Shown here one piece after another: positions 33,646 through 43,965 of a DNA stretch of 64,000 nt. The notes below the pieces were generated by a model that saw only the letters and a list, made by a program, of their open reading frames with translations, ran no database searches and was not told where the DNA came from. The first letter of the stretch is position 1, and each line of letters begins with the position of its first letter. The stretch comes from Odontesthes bonariensis. Its lineage: Eukaryota > Chordata > Actinopteri > Atheriniformes > Atherinopsidae. Location: assembly GCF_027942865.1 (NCBI RefSeq), contig NC_134520.1, positions 35,131,688 to 35,195,687 on the forward strand, in the 5' to 3' direction. A program made the position numbers and the translations under genes.

Positions 33646-34920
33646 CTGCGTGCTCAGCTTCAGCTCTGATGTTCTTTCTTATTAACAGCAGAAAGCTGAC
33701 AGCTCACTTTAGGAACATTCAGCCACTTTTTTGTGTTTTCTGGACGTTCAACAGCCCAAAACAAGCTGCGCGTGCCGGTGTTGTGCCGAGAAGTGCATGC
33801 GTCCTGATAACCAACTCACCCGGTGTGCAAAAAATCCAACCCGCGCGCTCCCCAGTGCGCGCTATCACGAAATAATGAAGGAGGTCCCAAACTCGTTTCC
33901 TCCAGCCCTTCTTTAAAAGGAGGTGAAAGCAGTTCTCCTTGATGGGGAAATAAATGAAGTCCCGGCTCACCGTGTCGCTTTTTCTCCTTCAGATGATTTG
34001 TTGGAAGAATTTGAATTTTCAGATAAAATCTTAAATTAATTGCAGATGAACAGAATCCTGACACAAGTTTTAAATCACCGGCTTTTATTACTTTATTACC
34101 GTCTTAAAACGCCACTTCTGCCCTGATAATAAACAAGTGTAGAGGTTTGAATCCTTCTGTCTGTCCGTTAAAGCGGGGCCAACACAGCCTGATGGATCAG
34201 ACAGAGCTCCCACTGCTGAGGATGGAAATATTCTGATTAATAACCGGAGAGTGAACACAGTGAATGTCCCAGCCGGCAGGCTGTGCTCCCCATAATGGCC
34301 AAAAAGAAGGATTATAATCTCTTTATTCTACAATTCTAGATTTTTATCTGAAAGTGATCATTCTCACAACACACGCGCTGAAGCAGACAAAGCCTGAACA
34401 CAATGTTTAATCAGGACTAAAGTCCTTTAGTCTGCGTTCAAAGTGAAAACTCTGAAACTATTCCACAAGTCTTATGATCGCAAGGACGTAACTTTGGGTC
34501 TACCATTGGGGGGTTAAACTCGCAGCATATTTATTTATTTATTTAATCATTTTCTTGCTTGCTAATTTGCCATTCCTGTGTTAGAAATACCTTGTGATAC
34601 TTTTACTGATTTAGGCTACTTAACGTAAATGCAGCAGTTCACTTCACTATTTATGCCATAACGACACAGTAGTTAAATTCAGTGTTTAAGCACTAGCCAA
34701 CAGTGGCAGATGACAAGAAATTAAAGATTAATCAATTTCATCACTGTATTGGCACCTACATGCAGCAAATGTATTATGCACAATGCAACTCTCGATACAT
34801 CACACAATACAGGGTGGCACACTGGAGAGCAGCTTGCACCTTTATTCTGAACTGATTTCACATATTGCCCACTTACTATCACATTAAGATTGCTATAAAT
34901 TAATAATAATATTATTAAAG
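33646..34920. other. Patchwork of duplicated non-coding pieces
   Basis: 34150-34480 matches 12395-12160 inverted. The remainder has short imperfect repeats (such as GGAGGTCCCAAACTCGTTTCC and GGAGGTGAAAGCAG) but no supported gene. 34500-34920 is AT-rich unique sequence. Confidence 0.4.
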
Positions 34921-34924
34921 GAGT

Positions 34925-35335
34925 CAGACCTGTCACTGATGGTGAACTTGTCTTTAATGTCGGGTGTGTTTCCAGAGCCACTAAAAACAGCTGTAATCAA
35001 ACCTCTGCTGAAAAAGGACAATCTTGACAAGACACAAATGAACAACTACAGGCCGATCTCAAATCTCCCTTTTTTAAGTAAGATCATTGAAAAAGCGGTT
35101 TTTCAACCACTTAATTACTTTTTAAAACAAAACAACTGCTATGACACCTTCCAGTCAACTTTTAGACAGAACCACAGCACTGAGACTGCTCTGACAAAGA
35201 GTTTAACAACATATGTCTGAATACAGACGGTGGAAAAAATGTCAGTCTTAGTTCTACTAGATCTCAGTGCTGCATTTGATACAGTTGACCACAATATATT
35301 ACTGAAACGACTGGAAAACTGGGCGGGTTGAACAA
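34925..35335 (+). mobile_element. L2-type RT fragment, second subfamily
   Basis: Reads EPLKTAVIKPLLKKDNLD, NNYRPISNLPFLSKIIEKAV and HSTETALTKS, then after a frameshift VLVLLDLSAAFDTVDHNILL. It differs at many positions from the L2 copies at 5.6, 16.3 and 32 kb. It is truncated at both ends. Confidence 0.85.
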
Positions 35336-36255
35336 ATTTCACGGAAAAACATGTTTTGACTGTTAAGCCCGGTGAAGATTTAACACATTAGCAGTCATTC
35401 CAGTTGTCAACGCCGCTTAAAAAGGTGATTTTCTTCTCTTCTAGCATTATCCTGACAGGAGAACCATGCCGACTTTGGATGCAGTTATCTTAGCGATAGC
35501 AATAGCCTCAATATACATATCGTTGGAAACTTAGTTTATGGCCGTTCATGTGAGCACAATAACTTAGTTTTGTAAATTTTACCAAAGCGACTGGTTTTGC
35601 CTTGCAGGGTCACATATAAGGAACACATGAGGTGAACGTCTTGGTATGTGCAAGACAACATTCAAGTTTTTCGCGCTAGCTTTGTGAACTTTCTGAGCAG
35701 CCGTCACAGCCCTTTTCCATCAATTTAACTCTCGTTAATCCACCTCTTAGCACAACAAACCCCAAAAAAGTGTGACTGTTTTGGAGCAAACAGCACCTTA
35801 AGATACAGTTCAGTGACATTGGTTCCACACAGTGATCCCTGGCACCCTCTGGCACCACTCACCAGGTCCAGCGGCTGCGCATAAACAAACTTTCACAATT
35901 GGGTTAGAGAAAGCGGGTTGGGTAATACCAAGTAGTCGGTTTGGGGGGGGGGGTTACATTACAGATTATTTAAAACATGATACTATCTTGAAATGAAAAG
36001 AATGAATAAAGAAAACAAACAAAAGTTATTCATTCAGAATTTTATGATATTTTTTGATGATTTGATTTGATGATATTGGGGGGGTTATATTAGCTGGATC
36101 TGATTTTTGAGGGGGTCATGACCCCCGTAACCCCCGTGCAAATTACGCGCATGTATGATCGTATGATCATCAGAAACCTGCAGTTTGTGGGGAAAAGCAG
36201 CTCTGACTGCTTCCTTCCTGCTGGGAGCGCTGTGAGCGCGCAGTGACGCAACGCG
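35336..36255. other. Intergenic segment
   Basis: No recognisable gene. G runs are at 35943-35952 and 36077-36083. The TTTTTGAGGGGGTCATGACC region near 36105 has an MITE-like style, but no pair of ends was found. Confidence 0.35.
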
Positions 36256-36260
36256 CCTTC

Positions 36261-36898
36261 AAGCCTGATTCATACTCGGCGCAAACGCGCTACTGTTCTG
36301 GCTTGAGAACCATTAATGACGTCATCGAAAGCGGCAGCCCCTTCACAGTTCCTTCAGCTCATAAGCGCCGAGTATGCGTCACATTTGCAGTTCTCTCCAG
36401 ACCAGCGGGCGTCACTGTTGAGGAAACAAGCTGAAGAACCGGACGAAGAAAAGCATACGAAGAAAAGCATACACAATGCCACCTGTGGTGTCACGTCAGC
36501 AGAGGCTGGCACATCTGATGAGGAATGAATTTACTCTGGGTGTAGAACTGTATATGTATCTCAGAGCTAAGCGGCTGCGGCAAAAACAGAAGAGAAGGTG
36601 GAATGTTCGTCCTTTGCAACAAGACGAACGTTGTCCCAGTGTAACTTCATGGACGTGTCGTACAGATGTTTGTAGAGGCGCATCCTCTCGGTCACCGCGG
36701 TCTCTGCAGTGTTCATTTTTTCTTTCTCTTGGTCAGCTGTTTCCGGTCGAGCGCGCGCGAAGTCAGAAAAAAAGTTGTGTGCGCGACGATTTTTTAGCTT
36801 GCGACGGGAGGCGTGGCGGAATTTTGGGACACGTGACCGTTTGCGCCATTTGTGACCAGCTAGTATGAGCGAGGTTGCGCCGAGTAAGAATCAGGCTT
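36261..36898 (+). mobile_element. PIF/Harbinger-like element with transposase N-terminal remnant
   Basis: The ends are AAGCCTGATTCATACTCGGC and the inverse of AAGCCTGATTCTTACTCGGC, giving inverted repeats of about 23 bases. Inside, 36476-36640 encodes MPPVVSRQQRLAHLMRNEFT and then KRRWNVRPLQQDE, like the first exon of Harbinger transposases (RRxWVRP motif). The catalytic part is missing. It sits in the block shared with 12060 and 52060, whose copies lack it. Confidence 0.7.
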
Positions 36899-36971
36899 TC
36901 CGCATGACGCGCCGGAGCCGTTTCGGAGAAGCAGGATTGTTTGGTGACCGTCTTCTTCATCCAGGATCCCG

Positions 36972-37181
36972 GTGTCTGAGCCTGATGTGAAGCTGTCCGC
37001 TGTTCTAAGAGCTCTACAGAAGGAGATTCTCTCTGTTATCCTGCGGAAGATGGAGCTTTCCACGCTGCTTTTTACGGGCTTCTCTCGGCGCCATTGCTGC
37101 TGGTTTTGGACGCTGAACTGCGGCTGTAAACCTGGGAGCCGCAAACAGGAACATTTGGTTATCTTCGTCTCTAAGGGCTGA
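36972..37181 (+). other. Three-copy conserved ORF, second copy
   Basis: 69 codons, same as 11793-12002 in length and nearly identical in sequence, in inverted orientation relative to it. Followed after about 80 bases by the G run. Confidence 0.35.
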
Positions 37182-37259
37182 ATGTGTGGAGCTCAAGGTT
37201 CTAACATTTTCTAACATTTGTTAGAATATGTGGAGTATTTATCTGTTTTTACACCGAGT

Positions 37260-37294
<35 letters not shown>
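37260..37294. repeat. 35-G homopolymer
   Basis: Uninterrupted G run. The paralogous places have about 16 mixed bases (CCCCCCTCCCCCAC near 11702-11717 on the other strand, and GGGGGAGGAGGGGGGG at 52381-52397). Length may be affected by sequencing. Confidence 0.9.
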
Positions 37295-37295
<1 letters not shown>

Positions 37296-37319
37296 GTCTG
37301 TTGGAAAGGACAACGAGGC

Positions 37320-38340
37320 CTCAGATTAAAGGTAGGGTAGGAGATCCTGGATTTTGAGTCCAGCGAAGCTGCATTTTGAAAATACACAGGTCAAAAGTCC
37401 CAACCCTTTTCTTCACTTTCCCCCCGAAGCCACGCCTCTAGAGTACATGAACACGCACGAGCACGAAGGTGCACGAGCGCTGTTCTGACAGCAAGCATCG
37501 ATCGTTGCCGTATTTAGTATTTAGTATATAGTATATGCTAACTATACGTTTAATAATGCTTGGTGCTAGCCAAGCTGGCTCTAGTTTAGCTTCCTGCCAA
37601 GCTTCGTTCACGGAGCAGGGTACGTGCACAGGGGGAAGGTGGGGGAGGGAGGGGGAGGGAGGAGCAGATTGCAGTTTGATAGACGCATCAGAATCCAATC
37701 ATTGTGAACGGTCCGTTCAGTATGATTGGATAGTGTTTTTCCTAGATTGTACGTTCTAGAGGCCACTAAAACTTTTCATATTTGTGTCAAAACTTTTAAT
37801 TAATTGGTTGCAATGGGGGTGTGAAGAGTATTTCAAGCAATATGTAAAAAAATGTTCCAGAAAAAGATCCCCTACCCCGCCTTTAAGTCCCTCCCTGTAT
37901 GATCTGTCATGCAGTGCACATCCACACCGTTGAGCACCGCCCCATTTGTCCAAAAGGGGGGTGCGACGGTGTGGATGTGCGCTCTTCAGTCAGTGCAGGG
38001 CTGCGGTCTGTCTGAATAACCCTCAAACAACTTTTACTGTAACAGGAGCTTCCTGGGCAGCAGCCTCATCTCACAGAACTGAAAGAACATGCATCATAAG
38101 GTTGGTAAAATGTCTGTTCGGCTTTCATTAAATCGAAATAAGATATTCTGTTTGCAGCCATATTTGAGTGTTTCTGTCTGACTTTAGTTCAGTTTTATCT
38201 GTATCTGTCACACGTGCGCGGGTTCCAAAATCAAATATTGTAAAGTAAATGAGTGACACCAGCATGAGATTTCACTGTTCTGAAATGGCAGCCACAGAAA
38301 GTTGGGATTCACAGTTATGTTTATTTCAGATCAAATAAGA
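37320..38340. repeat. Non-coding segment with shared exon-like block (copy 3 of 4)
   Basis: 37885-38110 matches 17735-17945 and 52430-52570. An inverted pair (GTGCACATCCACACCGT at 37916 and ACGGTGTGGATGTGCGC at 37966) forms a hairpin. The rest has no recognisable gene. Confidence 0.4.
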
Positions 38341-38358
38341 GACAATAGACTAAAACCA

Positions 38359-41300
38359 CTTGAGAACACAAATCTCCCCCTTGAGCTGTCACCTTATCGT
38401 GGTGGGGGGGTTTGCGTGCCCCAATGAGTCTGGGAGCTATGTTGTCTGGGGCTTTAAGCCCCTGGTAGGGTCACCCATGGCAAACAGATCCTAGATGAGG
38501 GACCAGACAAAGAACAGCTCACAAGACCCCTATGATGAATAATATTTATGGACACCGTGTTCCCTTGCCCGGACGCGGGTCACCGGGGCCTCCCCCTGGA
38601 GCCAGGCCCAGGGGTGGGGCCCGCCGGCGAGCGCCTGGTGGCCGGGTCTGTGCCCGTGGGGCTCGGTCGGGCACAGCCCGAAGAAACGACACGGGTCCCC
38701 CTTCCTACGGGCTCACCACCCGTGGGAGGGGCCATGGGGGTCGGGTGCAATGTGAGCTGGGCGGCAGCCGAAGGCGGGGACCTTGGCGGTCTGATCCTCG
38801 GCTACTGAAGCTGGCTCTTGGGACGTGGAACGTCACCTCTCTGCTGGGGAAGGAGCCTGAGCTGGTGCGCGAGGCTGAGCGGTTCCGGCTAGATATAGTC
38901 GGACTCACCTCGACGCATGGCTTGGGCTCCGGAACCAGCCTCCTCGAGAGGGGTTGGACTCTCTTCCACTCTGGAGTTGCCCGCGGTGAGAGGCGTAAAG
39001 CAGGTGTGGGCATACTTATCGCCCCCCGGCTGTGCGCCTGTACATTGGGGTTTACCCCGGTAGACGAGAGGGTAGCCTCCCTCCGCCTTAGGGTGGGGGG
39101 ACGGGTCCTGACTGTTGTTTGTGCTTATGCACCGAACGGCAGTTCAGAGTACCCACCCTTTTTGGAGTCCCTGGAGGAGGCACTAGAGAGTGCTCCTCCG
39201 GGAGACTCCCTCGTCCTGCTGGGGGACTTCAATGCTCACGTGGGCAATGACAGTGAGACCTGGAGGGGCGTGATTGGGAGGAACGGCCCCCCCGATCTGA
39301 ATCAGAGTGGTGTTTTGTTGTTGGACTTCTGTGCTCGTCACGGATTGTCCATAACGAACACCATGTTCAGGCATAAGGGTGTCCATATGTGCACTTGGCA
39401 CCAGGACACCCTAGGCCGCAGCTCAATGATCGACTTTGTAGTCGTATCATCGGACTTGCGGCCGTATGTCCTGGACACTCGGGTGAAGAGAGGGGCGGAG
39501 CTGTCAACTGATCACCACCTGGTGGTGAGTTGGCTCCGCTGGTGGGGGAGGAAGCCGGTCAGACCTGGCAGGCCCAAACGTATTGTGAGGGTCTGCTGGG
39601 AACGGCTGGCGGAATCCCCTGTAAGGAGGAGTTTCAACTCCCACCTCCGGCAGAGCTTCAACCATGTCCCGGGGGAGGTGGGGGACATTGAGCCCGAATG
39701 GGCCATGTTCCGTGCCTCCATTGTTGAGGCGGCCGACCGGAGCTGTGGCCGCAAGGTGGTCGGTGCCTGTCGTGGCGGCAATCCCCGAACCCGCTGGTGG
39801 ACCCCAGTGGTGAGGGAGGCCGTCAAGCTGAAGAAGGAGTCCTATCGGGCCTTTTTGGCCAGTGGGACTCTGGAAGCAGCTGATGGGTACCGACAGGCCA
39901 AGCGGAACGCAGCCTCGGCGGTTGCTGAGGCAAAAACTCGGGCTTGGGAGGAGTTCGGGGAGGCCATGGAGAACGATTTCCGGACGGCCTCGAGGAGATT
40001 CTGGTCCACCATCCGGCGGCTCAGGGGGGGGAAGCGGTGCATCGTCAACACCGTGTATGGTGAGGGCGGGGCTCTGCTGACTTCAACTAGGGACGTCGTG
40101 AGTCGGTGGGGGGAGTACTTCGAGGGCCTCCTCAATCCTACCGACACGCCTTCCGATGAGGAAGCAGAGTTGGGGAGCTCGGACGTGGGACCTCCCATTT
40201 CTGGGGCTGAGGTTGCCGAGGTGGTCAAAAAACTCCTCGGTGGCAAGGCCCCGGGGGTGGATGAGGTCCGTCCTGAGTTCCTCAAGGCTCTGGATGTTGT
40301 GGGGCTGTCTTGGTTGACACGCCTCTGCAGCATCGCGTGGACATCGGGGGCAGTGCCTCTGGACTGGCAGATCGGGGTGGTGGTCCCCCTCTTTAAAAAG
40401 GGGGACCGGAGGGTGTGTTCCAACTATAGGGGGATCACACTCCTCAGCCTCCCTGGTAAGGTCTTTTCGGGGGTACTGGAGAGGAGGATCCGCCGGATAG
40501 TCGAATCTCGGAATCAGGAGGTGCAGTGTGGTTTTCGTCCTGGCCGTGGAACAGTGGACCAGCTCTATACCCTCCGCAGGGTCCTGGAGGGTGCATGGGA
40601 GTTCGCCCAACCGGTCTACATGTGTTTTGTGGACTTGGAGAAGGCGTTCGACCGTGTCCCTCGGGGACTCTTGTGGGGGTGCTCCGGGAGTATGGAGTGC
40701 CGGACTCCTTGATATGGGCTGTTCGGTCTCTGTATGACCGGTGTCAGAGTTTGGTCCGCATTGCCGGCAGTAAGTCGGACATGTTTCCTGTGAGGGTTGG
40801 ACTCCGTCAGGGCTGCCCTTTGTCACCGATTCTGTTCATAATTTTTATGGACAGAATTTCTAGGCGCAGCCAGGGCGTTGAGGGGGTCCGGTTTGGCGAC
40901 CTCAGAATCGGGTCTCTGCTTTTTGCGGACGATTTGGTTCTGTTGGCGTCGTCAGGCCGTGACCTTCAGCTCTCACTGGAGCGGTTCGCAGCCGAGTGTG
41001 AAGCGGCTGGGATGACCATCAGCACCTCCAAATCTGAGACCATGGTCTTCAGCCGGAAAAGGGTGGAATGCTCTCTTCGGGTCGGGAATGAGATCCTTCC
41101 CCAAGTGGAGGAGTTCAAGTATCTCGGGGTCTTGTTCACGAGTGAGGGACGAATGGAACAGGAGATTGACAGACGGATCGGTGCAGCGTCTGCAGTGATG
41201 CGGGCTCTGCACCGGCCCGTCGTGGTGAAGAAGGAGCTGAGCCAGAAGGCCAAGCTCTCGATTTACCGGTCAATCTATGTTCCTACCCTCACCTATGGTC

Positions 41301-41738
41301 ACGAGCTGTGGGTAGTGACCGAAAGAACGAGATCGCGAATACAAGCGGCCGAAATGAGTTTCCTCCGCAGGGTGTCTGGGCTCTCCCTTAGAGATAGGGT
41401 GAGAAGCTCGGTCATCCGGGAGGGGCTCGGAGTAGAACCGCTGCTCCTCCGCATCGAGAGGAGTCAGATGAGGTGGCTCGGGCATCTGGTGAGAATGCCT
41501 CCTGGACGCCTCCCCGGTGAGGTGTTCCGGGCCCGTCCCACTGGGAGGAGGCCCCGGGGAAGACCCAGGACACGTTGGAGAGACTATGTCTCTCGGCTGG
41601 CCTGGGAACGCCTCGGGGTCCCCCCAGAAGAGCTGGAGGAAGTGGCCGGGGACAGGGACGTCTGGGTCTCTTTGCTCAAGCTGCTGCCCCCGCGACCCGA
41701 TCCCCGGACCAGCGGAAGATAATGGATGGATGGATGGA
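38359..41738 (+). mobile_element. Full-length RTE/Rex3-type LINE with 12-bp target duplication
   Basis: AGACTAAAACCA occurs at 38347-38358 and 41739-41750, flanking 3380 bases. A GC-rich 5' leader has the phrases GAGCTGTCACCTTATCGTGG and GGTAGGGTCACCCATGGC. The 3' end is a GATG repeat directly after the stop codon. Short GATG-ended 3' regions are characteristic of Rex3/RTE elements of fish. Perfect flanking repeats and an almost open coding region point to a recent insertion. Confidence 0.9.
38532..41722 (+). pseudogene. RTE/Rex3-type endonuclease-reverse transcriptase, one frameshift
   Basis: From ATG 38532, an APE-type endonuclease ([32 protein letters not shown] and the [10 protein letters not shown] block ending near 39530) is followed by the RT ([49 protein letters not shown]). 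One G is missing in the G run at about 40674-40678, so the frame stops at 40712. In the next frame, the protein resumes (GLRQGCPLSPILFIIFMDRI, LLFADDLVLLASSG) and runs to TAA at 41720-41722. All catalytic motifs are present. Without the missing base the product would be about 1063 residues, normal for the family. A sequencing error in the G run is possible. Confidence 0.9.
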
Positions 41739-41750
41739 AGACTAAAACCA

Positions 41751-42239
41751 AATAAAAAAGGCATAAGCTAAAAAAAACAATGAAATGTGACGATCAAAAA
41801 TAATAAAAAGCAATTAAGTTAAAACCATTAAGCTACAACACCCATCATTTGGCACCAGCGAAGGCGTGGTTCTTTGCTCTTCTTCTTTTGCCCCCCTCCC
41901 TCTCCGTTCTTCCTCCTCCTTATAGACATTCCATCATGATCGCACCACTTGGTGTTACAGGGGGGAGCGCGCTTTGCGACCATTTCCGCGGCGCTTCTCG
42001 TCGGTTTCTCACGTTATCATGTTGTAACTTTTAGTTAAATCGACAGTTTCTGTAAAAAAGAAAAACAAACCTGTAAAATAAACTAGAAATAAACTCGTTC
42101 TTCTGACAGTTTTTTTTAATCGCAAAGAGAATCAGTCTTTTTCCATCTTTTGGCATGTTCACTTTAGCCTGACAAATATCAGTCAGCCAGCAAACACTGT
42201 TTTATTGATGATATAAAAGGTGTGGCCCTGTGTACCCTG
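41751..42239. other. Intergenic segment
   Basis: Nothing recognisable. A pyrimidine-rich stretch is at 41870-41925. Confidence 0.4.
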
Positions 42240-43572
42240 CCTCTCATCATTGACTGCTGGAGGCTCCAGCAGAGGTGTAGTGGTACCCGAGAAGTGGGTA
42301 TACTCTCAATTTTGCCCCCCTTTTTTTTTAGAAGTCCAAAAATGCACCGTCTACTTTATTTAGTTTAACAAAAAATCTGTCAGAAGTATTTACTTACTAT
42401 TACAAAACTATCATGACTTGATCAGTTTGTAGGTGTTTCTGGTCCCACAAGCAGCCTGCATGAGTGTAAAATATATTCAACATGAGGCAAACATGGTGTT
42501 TCAGGTCATTTTTCCGCTTTTATTTAAATAAAATATTTAAAATGTGAAGTTGACAACGCATCCTTGTTCATATTTCACCAAAAATCCTTCCCTTCCAAAC
42601 ATCAAAACCAATCAGATAAACTCAAAACTCCACTGTCGTAACATTGAAACTAACTATTCACTTCTCAATAGCTGAACACTATTCCAGCATACTTTGTTAG
42701 ATATAAAGAATATAAATATCACTGCAAATATTGAATATAGTTTTTTTTAGATGAATGTTATTTTAAATCATTGAACAAAACTAGGATTTAAATTCTTCTT
42801 TTTGTTTGGCAGTCCACAGGTCTGGCCAGTCACTACTGATGTCTACAGAAAAACAGCTAAAATGATTCCTGCATATCTCACCCACTCACACTACTGTGAT
42901 CACAGTATTCCCCAGCAGGACATACGCATCCCCCTCTTTACATTAACAATCTGGGCAAAGTGAGGCTCCACTTCTATAAAGTGGAGATGCATTTAGCTGC
43001 CTTTGAATCCTCTGACCTGCTGGTGGTAGCCTGGCTCCTTGTGTCTGCCCACACTGACCTGCTTCAGGTTGGGGGCTGCCAGGGCTGCTGGTTTCATGGC
43101 TGGGGTCTGTCTGGGCCTGAGTTGTGCTTCTTTACAATACAAACAATTTGGAAATCACATTAAAACTTAACTCAAAATGATGTATTCCACGAAAGTAGCT
43201 TAAGCACCACACTCTCTACGCCTGCCGCTCATTTCAAAGACGCCGTGTTTCTCACTCATCTTTCTGAGAGACATACCTGTCAGTCAACTGGAGTGGCACC
43301 TGAGGTGTCCAATCAGGTTCCAGAGGTGGCCGGCGCATCTCCCGCCCCTCTGCCTCTGATTATCTCACCAGTCTTTGTGCCTAAAGTTAACCGCTGTAAT
43401 CAGTGGCAGCGAGTAGCCGCATCAGGGGGGATGTAGAAGTGGGTATACGCAATGCTGACTGACAAATAAGTAGGTATACCCGCGGATACCCTGAACTACA
43501 CCACTGGGCTCCAAGCCCCCCCGAAACCCGACTGACGAATTCAGCGGGTATAGAAAATGGATGGATGGATAT
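42240..43572 (+). mobile_element. Short non-LTR 3' end with GATG tail, split by a hAT element
   Basis: TGACTGCTGGAGGCTCCA (42250) and CAAGCCCCCCGAAACCCGAC...ATAGAAAATGGATGGATGGAT (43512-43570) join once the hAT element is left out. This is a typical short RTE-like or SINE 3' end. Confidence 0.6.
42270..43506. mobile_element. Non-autonomous hAT-type element
   Basis: The ends are CAGAGGTGTAGTGGTACCC and the inverse of CAGTGGTGTAGTTCAGGGT. Flanks are GGCTCCAG (42262-42269) and GGCTCCAA (43507-43514), an 8-bp duplication with one change. No transposase is recognisable in the 1237 bases. Confidence 0.8.
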
Positions 43573-43900
43573 AAAAGGATGGAAGCTAGCTGTTAGCAGG
43601 ACACGAACAATTAGATAATAAGCTCTAGCGTTTATATTAGATATCTTAAAATATTTCTCTATTATTCTGTAATGTATGAGGACATAAGGTACCTCTTCTA
43701 TTTTAGAAACATCAAATACAATGTTTCAGCCTGAAGCTCATACCTTGTAATGTTTTGTTGCCTCATGGGCAGAGATTAACTAATCATCTGGAGATTTAAG
43801 TCGTTCAGTTATACCATCATGGACAACTAATCCTGTGAATTTGAAAACATTTGCTCTTTATTTGCCAAAGTTACCAGGGGGGAACCAAATATTTCAGCCG
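43573..43900. other. Intergenic segment left of copy D
   Basis: AT-rich, with no gene or repeat end seen. Copy D homology starts at about 43905, so the promoter block found upstream of A, B and F is missing here. Confidence 0.45.
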
Positions 43901-43965
43901 TCTGAAATAATCTGTCTGATCCTCCGACTAAAACTGTGTCTCTATGTTTCCTGCAGGTACTCAGT

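Noticed and set aside
39842-40826. Long minus-strand ORFs of 193 and 247 codons
   Set aside because: They are shadows of the GC-rich RTE/Rex3-type coding region on the plus strand.
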